64,000 nucleotides of DNA from Amylostereum areolatum. Taxonomy: Eukaryota; Basidiomycota; Agaricomycetes; Russulales; Stereaceae. How positions within the stretch are numbered: the first letter of the stretch is position 1; each line of letters starts with the position of its first letter. Of the stretch, positions 21,669 through 31,667 are shown in pieces. The stretch lies in NCBI GenBank assembly GCA_012932865.1, contig SAXG01000017.1:496001-560000 (forward strand), written 5' to 3'. The notes below the pieces were generated by a model, which was given only the letters and a program-made list of their open reading frames with translations, searched no databases and had not been told where the DNA came from. A program made the position numbers and the translations under genes.

Positions 21669-23252
21669 ATGAAGGTAATCACCCGGATGGATAGCTGTTC
21701 GACATCTGTATCTCAACCCTTGAACCGTTCCATAGGTTCTCGCCATCCTCTACAACGGATTCAAGGCTGCTAAGGCCGAGCCTAGACTCCTTGGTACGGT
21801 TGAAAACGAAGTAGGCGCAGGTTTCTCTGCAAGTGCTATTTCCCTCTTGCTGAAGTTGATTGTCAGCTCGGTCTTCGCGCTTACCTCGAGTCCCAAGGCC
21901 ACGAGTTCATTGTATGCTCTTTCTTTACGCGTCTGCTTCGCATGTCTTGACCGTCTTCAAGGTCTCTAGCTCCAAGGAGGGTCCAGATAGCGACCTCCAC
22001 AAACACATCGTCGATGTGAGTTCCACACCTCTCGATAGGCTTGAGGAAAGGCTCAATCTTGGTTGCAGGCCGACATCCTCATTACGACGCCATTCCATCC
22101 TGGCTACCTTACCCGCGATCTTATGAACAAGGTATGGACGCGTGTTTATTCACAGTTTATCGGTGATCCTTAAGCGTGGCCTTTTCAGGCCAAGAACCTT
22201 AAACTCTGCGTGACAGCCGGTGTCGGTTCAGACCACATCGACCTCAATACCGCGGTCGAAAAGAAGGTCCAAGTCCTGGAGGTGATTCCGCCCATCTGCA
22301 GCGCTCGTTCTCACCTTTCTGACCCTGCCGTGCCTGCAGGTCTCTGGCTCGAATGTCACCTCCGTCGCCGAGCACGCCATGATGTCCATGCTCCTCCTCG
22401 TTCGCAACTTCGTCCCTGCCCACGAGATGATCAAGCGTGGCGAGTGGGATGTCTCTGAGGTTGCGCGCAACGCTTACTGATCTCGAGGGCAAGACCATCG
22501 GCACTATCGGGGCAGGTCGTATTGGCTACCGCGTGCTCGAACGTCTGCAACCCTTCAACCCCAAGGAGCTGCTTTACTACGACTACAGTCCCCTCAACGC
22601 CGGTGAGTCCATTCAGCTCTTGGCATCTGTGGCTGCGACTGAAGCGCTGGGTTCAGAACGGGAGAAGGCTGTAAAGGCGCGCCGTGTCGAGGATATCAAG
22701 GTTCGTTCCTCTTCTCCGTTCCCTGCGCCATCCAATGTACTGATGTGCCTTGTCTTCCCGCAGGACTTCGTCTCGCAGTGCGATGTCGTTACCGTCAACG
22801 CTCCCTTGCACGAGGGAACAAAAGGTCTCATCAACAAGAATCTTCTCTCCCATTTCAAGAAGGTTTGTTCGTCTTCGATGCCATCCGTATGGGCCCATCT
22901 CACGATATGTGTCAGGGCGCGTGGCTCGTCAACACCGCGCGCGGTGCCATCTGCGAGGCCAATGATGTTGCTGCTGCCCTGAAGAGCGGACAGTTGAACG
23001 GGTACGCGGGCGACGTGTGGAACGTGCAGCCGGCGCCCAAGGATCACCCGTGGCGGTCGATGCAGAACGCGCTCGGTGGCGGGAACGGGATGGTCCCGCA
23101 TTACTCGGGCACGACGCTCGACGCTCAGGCGCGGTACGCCGCAGGGCACCAAGAAGATCTTGGAGAATTTCTTCGAGGGCAAACCCCAAGAGCCTGGGAA
23201 TGTCATTGTCGGGGTGGGCAAGTACGAGTCCAAAGCTTACGGCCTGCACTAG
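21669..23252 (+). CDS. NAD-dependent formate dehydrogenase, with two apparent +1 frameshifts
   Basis: Fungal FDH oxidises formate to CO2 with NAD+. Exons: 21669-21674, 21736-21810, 21867-21911, 21962-22015, 22069-22131, 22189-22281, 22340 to about 22602, then three more to 23252. Conserved parts: [62 protein letters not shown], the dinucleotide-binding [22 protein letters not shown] with the catalytic Arg, and [19 protein letters not shown] with the catalytic His region. Exon 1 is only six bases. After AAC GCT TAC an extra T at 22478 makes a stop before GAT CTC GAG, and GGG at 23144-23146 has one base too many. Both sides match the family, so it is either a recent lesion or sequence error. 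Tail-to-tail with the acyl-CoA ligase. Confidence 0.88.
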
Positions 23253-23612
23253 GTGGGGAATCAGGATGGACAGTCCTTGGCGCATCTTTTCGCAGCGACT
23301 CTCGTAAGTGCATGCTATACTGTATTGGATTGTAATGCCCTTAGTGGCTGTATACTATGTATACCAGGGCATATGGTACCTATTTTGTGGCGGGGCTCCG
23401 TTGTGAAATGTATCTTCCATCTAGGGCAAATCTAGGGATGCATATTGTTCGATAAATGGCCGCGATATAAGCGATGGGTATACTTCTATGTACAGAGTAG
23501 TGCGTGGTCCGCACACCGAGTAGTCGGGTTGATGGACCTGTCTTTTCGCGCCCAGAAGTGTAGTGTGGATCTAATCCTTGCCGCCCCTCGAGTCCCCGCG
23601 GGATGGCGAAAT
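23253..23612. other. Convergent intergenic space, FDH and acyl-CoA ligase
   Basis: Holds the two 3' ends. No exon or repeat recognised. Confidence 0.45.
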
Positions 23613-26200
23613 CTATAGCTTGGCCTTGACTTTGACCTCCGACTTCAGTTCTTCTGCAGCACGCGTGCGCAACTCGCGTCGCAGAATTTTTCCAGCAGCA
23701 CTGTAGGGTGGACAAGAGAACCATCAGTCCAAACATTCAGACGGACACAAGAAGACAGTAAGGTGGCGCGTCACAATCGCCCTCGCGCTGGGGGTGGACA
23801 CGCTTTCCCCCGTGACAGTTATGCGAAGGGCACGCATCACGGTGGATCGTGGGGTACGACCCGTGGAAGGACGTAAACAAACGAAGCAACAACGCACCTC
23901 TTGGGAATGACTATCGATCACTACGACACCGCCGCGCAGGAATTTGTGCTTTGCGACACGGGTCTCGATCCACGCTTGTATGTCCCGGGGGAAGGTGGAA
24001 GGGGTGGCCTGGGTTCCGTCCCGATGTACGACGTAAGCGCTACATAAGGGAAGTGTATCAACGAAGGGGAAATAGGCATGAAACTCGCAAGATAGTACCG
24101 AGGGAGCTCGGTCGCTTGGCTGGGGTCTTCAATGCCAATCACGGCCGCGTCCACAATGTCGGGGTGCTGAAGGAGAACATTCTCCAGTTCTGCAGGGGGG
24201 ACTGGAAGCGGGGAAAGGCGTGGTCAGTTGGGCGCGCATATGCACTCGGCTAGAAGAACGAACCTTGGAAACCCTATTGAGTGGATGCGATAAGTCTCGG
24301 CGAGGGTGAAGAAAAACGCAGAGTAGGGACGAACCTTATACTTGATGAGTTCTTTCTTTCGGTCTACAATGGTGTAGAATCCCTCGTCGTCGATTATAGC
24401 AATGTCGCCGGTCTTGAACCAGCCACTGGGCGTGATAGCGTTGCGCGTCGCAGTGGGGTTGTTCAAATAGCCCTGTTCGAACACGCTCGATGAGCACACG
24501 ATCGCGAATCACTTGCACTAGCGCCAAAAGAAGAAAGAATGGCGTCGGACACGCGGTTGTTCGTGTAAAAAACCCAGCAGGAATATGTATGGTCACAGTG
24601 ATGATAACTTGTCCGAAATCCCACCATGACGCCGAAATGGACCGGCGAGATGGAAGCAGCGGGGTAGATGGGTCTAAGGATTTGAAGAGAATCCTGGAGG
24701 TGATCTGCATGCACACGCACCTTCATGATCGAGGGCCCGCGTACCCAGATCTCACCTGGCGTTCCCGGTGCAGCGTCCTCGAGGGCCTCACCGTCCTCGC
24801 GCTCAGCAATGACAAGGCGTGCCTCAAGGTTGGGTAACAGAGGTCCGATGGTACCGACTTTGCGGCGGGCGTCGGCGCGGGGTACCAGGTGCGTCACGGG
24901 GGAGGTTTCGGTAAGACCATATCCTGATGCAGGGTTAGCGGGTCAGGGCTTTGAAAGGAACGGGAAAAGATGGAGGGACAGGGTGGGATTTCACCTTGTC
25001 CGATGTCGACGAAGGCACCGACGGAGGCAAGGCGTTTCATCGCGGCGGTGACCATGTCCGGTCCTATGGGCGCAGCAGCCGGATGAGATATAAGTGAGGG
25101 TCTTTATGTTGTACTTCAAAACGGCTGGAAAATGAAACGAAAACCAGTCAACAAGATGCTCGGGGGGAAGTAAGGAAGCAAGGCCGACCTGGATGGTGCA
25201 CAAGTGCGAGGACGATAGGAGGGACAATGAACGTAACCGTGACGCCATAACGTTCTATGCTCTGGCAGAACTCCTCTGGGTTAAACTTGGGCATGATGGC
25301 TGTGGCGACGCCCAGTAGAAGCTCGTAGAAGAGAAGTTTGACAACACCTGTCATGATAATATCGTAGGCAGTTAGTTGGCTATGAAGGAAATGCGCGTGA
25401 AAACAGTGCCGTAGATGTGGTAATAAGGGAGGACGGCAAGCATCACGTCTTTGCCTGGGTACATAACCGGTGCAAGAGGTTCAATCATGGCAAGCACAGA
25501 CACGAGATTGCGATGAGTTGTCTGAGGGTGCATGTCAGGTCAAGACGCGTAGGAGCGGACTGAAAAGACTAGCATACCTCGACGCCCTTGGGTTTCCCCG
25601 TGGTCCCAGAGGAGTAACACAGAAGGACCGTCTCATGAGCCAACTCGCCATCAAAATTTTCTTCGGAGGGAAGAGAGCCGTGCGCGAGCAGGTTCCCTAA
25701 CCTATGATTCCATCCTGTCCTTGACTGTCGAGGTCCATGACCACAAGCCTCTTCCGTGCTTCCGCGTCGGGGACGCCGACCAGTTTGAACATGGCACGTG
25801 CGGTATCGACCAGGGAGGGATGAGCAAAAACGACGCTCGAGCGCGAGTCCGTGTACTGGTGGGCTAGCTCCTGTGAGGTATATGCACTGTTGGCGAGGGT
25901 TGCGCGAGAGCCGTTGGCGATGAGGCCGAGGATAACGACTGGGAAAGCCAACGAGTTGGGACTGAAAATCATGGCGGTATCGCCACGAGAGAGGCGGGTT
26001 TCCTGTGGTAGGACATTTCGAACACCGTATGCGACTTGGAGAGTGAGAGCGCGAAGCTGGGCGCGGGAGAGGGTGCGACCTGTGGGAGCGTCGATGAAGG
26101 CGGTAAGGTTGGGATCTAGCTGTCTGGCGGTGAAGAGATAGGTCCAGAGGGACTGGGATGGTATAGGAACTGATGGGTATTTCGACGGGAGGATAGCCAT
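23613..26200 (-). CDS. 4-coumarate-CoA-ligase-like acyl-CoA synthetase, possible peroxisomal signal
   Basis: An ANL-superfamily AMP-forming enzyme that activates an acid with ATP and CoA; substrate unknown. Start at 26200 ([19 protein letters not shown]). Signatures in order: [19 protein letters not shown], the ATP-binding [16 protein letters not shown] (near 25590), [71 protein letters not shown] and the lysine-bearing [13 protein letters not shown]. The C terminus is VKAKL; AKL resembles a type 1 peroxisomal signal. The GFQ of the hinge is on a 10-nt exon (24264-24273). A GC donor is likely after CATCTACG (near 25410). Frame breaks occur near 25700-25712, at 25077 (extra T) and near 23910, all inside conserved context. 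Whether it is functional depends on those bases. Confidence 0.87.
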
Positions 26201-27966
26201 GTTGGAAAAACGACAGGAGGAGGAAGTTGGAGGACAAGAGCCTGCAGCGGGCAGGTGTAGATGTAGATGAGCCGCGGCAATACCTTCCCGCGGCCGGTGT
26301 CAGCTGAACAAACTTCTGCAAGCATGGGATTTTCGCGGCCAGGCAAGCATCGGGAATAAGCGAGTGCTCGAAATACGGGCGAGAACGAGAAGGAATTCGA
26401 TTAGGACGAGGAGGACGAGGAGTCGAGGACAATGGCGTCGCCTGCGTATAGTATGATCAGATTCCGTTATCCTCTCCGAGTCCGGTCCGTCTCTCTCGAG
26501 CGCGTCTGAGCACGTGACCGTCTCAGGACGGTGTTTCTCCCGAAGGCAGGGTTGGTCGCCGACGACACGTCCATCACCGCCGTTCAATGATCCATGGGCG
26601 CCTCAGCCTCCGTAATTCGGTCGGTTGGGCTCGTGCGTGGCCTCTAAAATGCCAAAATTTCCTTGGATTGTCACATCTGGCCTCAAAAACCCCTAATTCT
26701 CCTCGGATTCTATAGATTAAGCCTCTGAACAGGCTAATGGCTGTCGCGTACAATGCACTACTCATCATCGGGTGGTGCCTCCTTCTTAATTTGAGACTGA
26801 CGCAGACATCCCAGCTCCGTAACGGCAGCCTTCAGCACAGCCACTGCGCCGCATGGCGTTGAAGCCTGTCGAAAACTGCGAACGACTCGGAATCGAGCTT
26901 CACGTGGTGCTGATTAGCTCGCATCGTGGGTGGGATGATGCAAGAAAGGATGCATTGCTGGGTGAGAAGGTCGTCTTTCGGAGTGTTATCTTCGAGATCA
27001 ATAGATGTCAGGGCGGTAGCTTTGAAAATGCATCCTGCCCACTGCATCATGCACCTCATCCACTTTGCAACATGCCGTCCCACTCCATGTGTCAAGATAC
27101 AGTCCAAATGCAGATGATGTCTGTTAGTATTGCCGAAACTGCGTCCTCGTTGACCTCTCAGGTGCAATATTCGTAAGATCCCATCATTTTTTTATTTCTA
27201 TTAGCTGTCTCATCTCGTCTTAGGCTTCTCAGTCCGCTGGGACATCCTTTATCGCCTCGTTGGTCTAACTGGCCCTTGTCTCAGCTCTGAACAGGAAACC
27301 AGCGGTGGATCCAACCATTCCCTGGTTTGCTTTGCCAACCTCACGGAGTCGTTTGCATTCAAAGTTCAAACCCGACGGTTCAACGATGCACAGAACCACT
27401 TTACGGATCGCTCTGCCTCGCTGATCGGCTCCCGCAGCCCATTATTGACGTGTTCCCGACGATCGGTGGATTCAACCGCCGGTCAAAGCTGCGCTCTTTC
27501 CACTGCCCTGGCCCCTAAGTAGACCGTCGGCAAACCACTCAACTCGAGATCACAAACTTTAGCCCTGTATGGCAGGCATTTTTGGTTCGTTTTGCTCATG
27601 CACCGCCTTACTGCTGGGTACGATCTGATCCGCTTTCGCTAGCATCGCGTTCCATACATTGCCCCTCAATCTCCTGCGACGCACGACGACTCCTTGATGG
27701 CACCATAACTGTCTTCAAAATTGGCGGCCACGCGCTCAGATGAGCTGTGCCGGCATTCCACCAGCTATAAAGACGACCATGCCCCAGCTTCGATTTCCCC
27801 AGCCTCCGCTCATCCATCGTCTTTCGTTTTCTTTCCGGTGCTGGTCACCAGTTCATTCACATTTTTCTCCGCCGCACAGTCTTTGTTCACGATCCCCTTA
27901 CGCCCGTCACTTTCACTTCTATCCGTCTTACCACTCCTTGTTTTCTAACATCCCAAACACCTCCAA
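26201..27966. other. Long intergenic region upstream of repeat-protein gene
   Basis: About 1.8 kb. The first 300 bases should be the promoter of the acyl-CoA ligase. Open frames of 60-110 codons on both strands around 26830-27180 overlap each other and show no motif. The right end carries the promoter of the repeat gene, with pyrimidine-rich sequence from about 27780. Confidence 0.4.
27766..27773 (+). promoter_or_regulatory. TATA box of repeat-protein gene
   Basis: CTATAAAGA about 195 bases upstream of the ATG at 27967, followed by a long C/T-rich leader. This looks like a strong core promoter; no start site was measured. Confidence 0.5.
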
Positions 27967-29450
27967 ATGCGTGCCTCCACCATCTCTGTCGCTGCCGTCG
28001 TCGTCGCCGCTGCCACCTCTGCCCTCGCGGTTCCCATTGTTCTCCCTACCAGCGAGTTCACCCCGGCCCAGATCCAGGCGATCCAGAACTCTATCCCCGC
28101 TGCTGCCGGCCACGTTCTCAAGTATGTCATCCTTCCGTTTCTTCAATCTGTTTAGTGCCTAACCTCCTTTCCCCTGCAGGCGTGAGCCTAAGAAGAGCCA
28201 GATCATCAACGCGGTTGGTAACCTCTTTTCCCGGGAGCCCGAACCCAAAAAGAGCCAGATCATCGATGCCGTCGGCAACCTCTTCTCTCGTGAGGAGGTC
28301 GAGGTTTTGGCCCGTGAGCCCAAGAAGAGTCAAATCATTAACGCCGTCGGCAACCTTTTCTCTCGCGAGCCTGAACCCAAGAAGGGCGAAATTGGCAACT
28401 TTATCAGCAGCATCTTGTATGTCGGCTTTCTTCCGGCCGTGTAGACCCTTTCTAACGTTTGCTCTCTGTAGCTCTCGCGAAGAGGTAGAGCTCATGGCTC
28501 GTGAGCCCAAGAAGAGCCAAATCATCGACGCCGTCGGCAACATCTTCTCTCGTGAGCCTGAGCCCAAGAAGAGCCAGATTGTCAACGCTATCGGTAGCAT
28601 CTTGTAAGTTTCCCGTATAGCCACCTCGGCCGTGAACCCTTCCTGACTGCTGCCTCTGTAGCTCTCGCGAAGAGATTGAGCTCATGACCCGCGAGCCCAA
28701 GAAGAGCCAAATCATCAGTGCTGTCGGCAACCTCTTCTCTCGCGAGGAACTTGAGCTTGTGGCCCGTGAGCCCAAGAAAGGCGAAATTGGCAATCTCATC
28801 AACAACATTTTGTACGCCTCCTGAAATATCCGTCTCGCCACGCACACCCTTCTAACCGTTGATCTTCTGTAGCTCTCGCGAGGAGGTCGAGCTCATGTCC
28901 CGGGAGCCTAAGAAGAGCCAAATCATCAGTGCTGTCGGCAACCTCTTTTCTCGAGAGGACCTCGAGCTCGCGGCTAGGGAGCCCAAGAAGAGCCAGATCG
29001 TTGGTGCTGTCGAAAATCTCTTCTCCCGTGAAGAACTCGACCTTGCGGCTCGTGAGCCCAAGAAAAGCCAGATCATCAGCGCCGTGGGTAACCTCTTCTC
29101 TCGCGAGCCCGAGCCCAAGAAGAGCCAAATCGTCAATGCCGTCGAAAACATCTTCTCCCGCGAGGAGGCTGACCTTGCGGCCCGTGAGCCCAAGAAGAGC
29201 CAGATCATCAGCGCCGTGGGCAACCTTTTCTCTCGCGAACCTGAGCCCAAGAAAAGCCAGATCGTCAACGCCGTCGAGAACATCTTTTCCCGCGAGCCCA
29301 AGAAGGGCGAAATCGGCAACCTCATCAACAACATCTTGTACGTCCGCTTTCCCTTTCGACCGCCGAAAGTTTGCTTATCATCACGACTACAGTTCTCGTG
29401 AGGAGCTCCTTGCGTCGTTCGAAGCGCGCACTGCCGACGAGCTTGACTAG
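27967..29450 (+). CDS. Secreted protein of 15 short tandem units (Kex2-type repeat-protein candidate)
   Basis: I do not recognise a family. Six exons: 27967-28121, 28180-28416, 28472-28603, 28662-28811, 28873-29337, 29393-29450, giving 398 residues with no frame problem. A signal peptide (MRASTISVAAVVVAAATSALA) is followed by a ~30-residue leader ending in HVLKR. Fifteen units then follow. Twelve have the core PKKSQI(I/V)xA(V/I)(G/E)(N/S)(L/I)F. Three are a second type with core PKKGEIGN(L/F)I(N/S)(N/S)IF, placed at the ends of exons 2, 4 and 5. Units are joined by SREPEP or by longer SREE-VELMA-REP type linkers. The cores look like short amphipathic cationic helices between acidic linkers. 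Known fungal repeat precursors are cut by Kex2 at KR; here only the first junction is KR and the rest carry KK, so processing is a guess. It could also stay whole as a wall or surface protein. Confidence 0.85.
28190..29400 (+). repeat. Coding tandem repeat array, 15 units of 17-27 codons
   Basis: The DNA word CCCAAGAAGAGCCA(A/G)AT(C/T) recurs through the array at roughly 51-81-base spacing, interrupted by introns. Introns 2, 3 and 4 all split the same codon (TT|C of the Phe before SREE). They share a CCCTT(T/C)CT(A/G)AC-like word before a common TCTGTAG end, so exon plus intron were copied together. Exon 5 (28873-29337) holds seven units without an intron. Confidence 0.85.
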
Positions 29451-29736
29451 GCATACGCATTTCTGTTAGACTCATACCCACTCACCTCACGGATGCTATA
29501 TTACGATACGACGGACGGTTGTTGCGGTTTAATGCGTTTGTACTTTACGAATGACGATCGGATGGGCTGGCTCACCCATATACCACACAGCCTCGGTGCG
29601 AAGCGTGATAAGTGACTTTGAAGTGTTTATATGCTGTATTGAGAGTACAAAAACGAAAAGGAGATATAGACAAGTATAAGATATGATGCAAAGCCAATAG
29701 AAGTGTCCAAAAGATCTAACAAATGCAGTAGATTCT

Positions 29737-31620
29737 TTATGCAAACGTGATGTGGTACGTCGGACTGGTCGCCACTGGCGAAGTCTGGCCATCGTCCTGT
29801 GAGGAACTTCCAGGCCCTTTGAAGGGAGATCCCGACGAGGATCTGTTCCGCCCCTGCTCCACGTCCGAGTCCCCTTCCGCTAACAGCATGTCGACGTCCG
29901 ATCGGTCCAGCTCGTCCATCTCCTCGTCCTCCTCCTCGAAAACCTGCACGTTTGGGACGGAGGCTCCGGACATCAGACCTGAGCCTGACGCCACTCGCTT
30001 CGCAGGACGCCACTGGGTGTCATCCTCTGCCTCACCGTCCTCCTCCTCCTCCTCACGGCCACGCTTAAGCGAAGGTTTGGCGGCGGTGAGAGGGGGATGC
30101 GCATCAGGGTCGATCTCGGGAGACTCCAGCCATCGCTGGAAAACGGGAGGCCCGCTGGTGGTAGGCGGAGGAGTCTGGGGTACTGGCGGGGGAGTCTGAG
30201 GTGCTGGCGAAGGAGCCTGGGGTGCTGGCGAGGGAGACGGGGGCGCTGCTGGCTCAATGGGGGACACGGCTGTCTGTAGGGCTTCTGGCTCGGGTTGAAG
30301 GGGGGCCACGACCGCCTGTGGAGAGGGGAGGAAGGGTTGAGGTTCCTCCGAGAACGCCTCCTCGTGGTAGTCTGGCACCATCGGTCCCATTCCAGGCTTG
30401 GGCATTCCAGGGCCCTTCTCGTATATGCCAGGAGGAGGAACATAGTCTTCATCATCGGTGGACACGTCCTCGCTCTCCTGCTCTGAATAACTGTCATCTT
30501 CTTCGACGTCTTCTTCTTCGATGTCTTCTTCTTCGACGTCTTCTTCTTCGACAGTTTCTCCTGCCTCGTCGGGTTGAGCTTCGGTAGTGAGAGGGAGTGG
30601 TTCCTCTCCGGGGGCAACAGCGTGACCGTGAGCTTGGGGAAGATCGGCCGATGCTGAGGAATCAGGCTGCCCGTGGTTGCTCCCGGTAGGGGTCGCTTGA
30701 GCTTCACTGACTGGGAGCGATGCTTCGCCACTGGCCTCAAGGCCCTGGCCCTGGCGGTCGCGTTCACTGACGGACTGCTCATCCTCTGGAGCAGTCTCGT
30801 GTGCGGTAGGCGTAACGGAGCGGTCGCGCGCAGAGAGAATACAGACAGATGTACTCCGTTCTGAAGGATGCTGGGAAGGTGCGCGCGCGCCAGAATCTAC
30901 GGGGGTGCGAGCGTTGAAAAGCGCCGACTGCCGTCGAGGCATCCAAAGCGTCCAGCTCTGCTTTCAACAACTTGTCGGGAATCCATCCCACCTCCTCGAT
31001 AGTGGCCATGACCTTATGGCGGTCACTGCGCACGGCTTGGACATTGGCGTAACACGTTTCGATTTCGTCCTTGAGATGAGCGGCCTTGGCGACCAGGTCA
31101 GGGAGGAGGGCTGCATAACGCTTGTTCTTTTCGGAGACCTCGAGCGCGAAGTTGAGAATGCGGTTTATGATTTCAGGGTGAGGGGAAGGAAGGGGCGGGA
31201 AGGGATGTTGGAGAGGATCGCGACGCCGCGGTGGTGCTGGGACCCGCGTGTCTTTCGGGGGTTTGGGGTCGGCCATTGGAGGAGGGACCGAAGGAGTAGG
31301 GGACACCAACGTTGACATTCGTGGTTGAGGGTGAATGCGGCAAAGGGGTTGGGGCTTCCGACGTCTGGGGGGCTTCCGTTGTCGAGGTGGGCTCGATGAG
31401 GGGAGCGGGGACGGGGGAAGGAGCTTGAGGAGGGGGGGAGGAAGCTTGGGGGATCGCGAGGAGTTTCTCGACGATGGTGGCTGATTTCAGGTTTGCTTTG
31501 ATGCCATTCGCCTGGACGTTGGACGTCAGAAGGCGGGCCACAAACGACGACGAGGACACTCACTTTAGCGAGGCGTTGCAGTTCGGATCGAGGTAGGCTA
31601 TTGAGCATATCGACGTTCAT
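29737..31620 (-). CDS. SAP-like, largely disordered acidic protein
   Basis: The start at 31620 (MNVDMLNSLPRSELQRLAK) joined to ANGIKANLKSATIVEKLLA (exon from ~31511) looks like a SAP-type helix-extended-helix motif, usually a nucleic-acid binder. A Pro/Ser/Thr-rich region follows. A helical segment (HPEIINRILNFALEVSEKNK, IETCYANVQAVRSDRHKV, VGWIPDKLLKAELDALDAS) comes next, then a long low-complexity tail. The tail has repeated (E/D)EEDVEEED blocks, VPPPGIYEKGPGMPKPGMGP, proline runs and a KRxxEEEEEDGE segment, ending YHITFA. To keep one frame I need weak-donor introns near 31291-31228 (GTGTCC) and around 30930-30870 (GTCGGC). A nuclear role is an inference from the SAP-like motif only. Confidence 0.55.
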
Positions 31621-31634
31621 GGTAGGAGAACGGC

Positions 31635-31667
31635 GGGGGGGGGGGCTGTTGTAGACGGGGGGGGGGG
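31635..31667. repeat. Two G11 homopolymer tracts just upstream of SAP-like gene start
   Basis: Runs of eleven G at 31635-31645 and 31657-31667, separated by CTGTTGTAGAC. On the sense strand of the minus-strand gene they are C runs 15-47 bases before the ATG, within the probable 5' leader. Such tracts are error-prone in sequencing. Confidence 0.7.

Noticed and set aside
24190..24345. Apparent frameshift before [10 protein letters not shown] in the acyl-CoA ligase
   Set aside because: Resolved by the 10-nt microexon at 24264-24273.
28127..29481. Open frames of 130-209 codons on the minus strand across the repeat gene, with repeated WLFLGS words
   Set aside because: They mirror the coding repeat in antisense; every unit yields the same stop-free frame, and the introns break them without splice signals on that strand.
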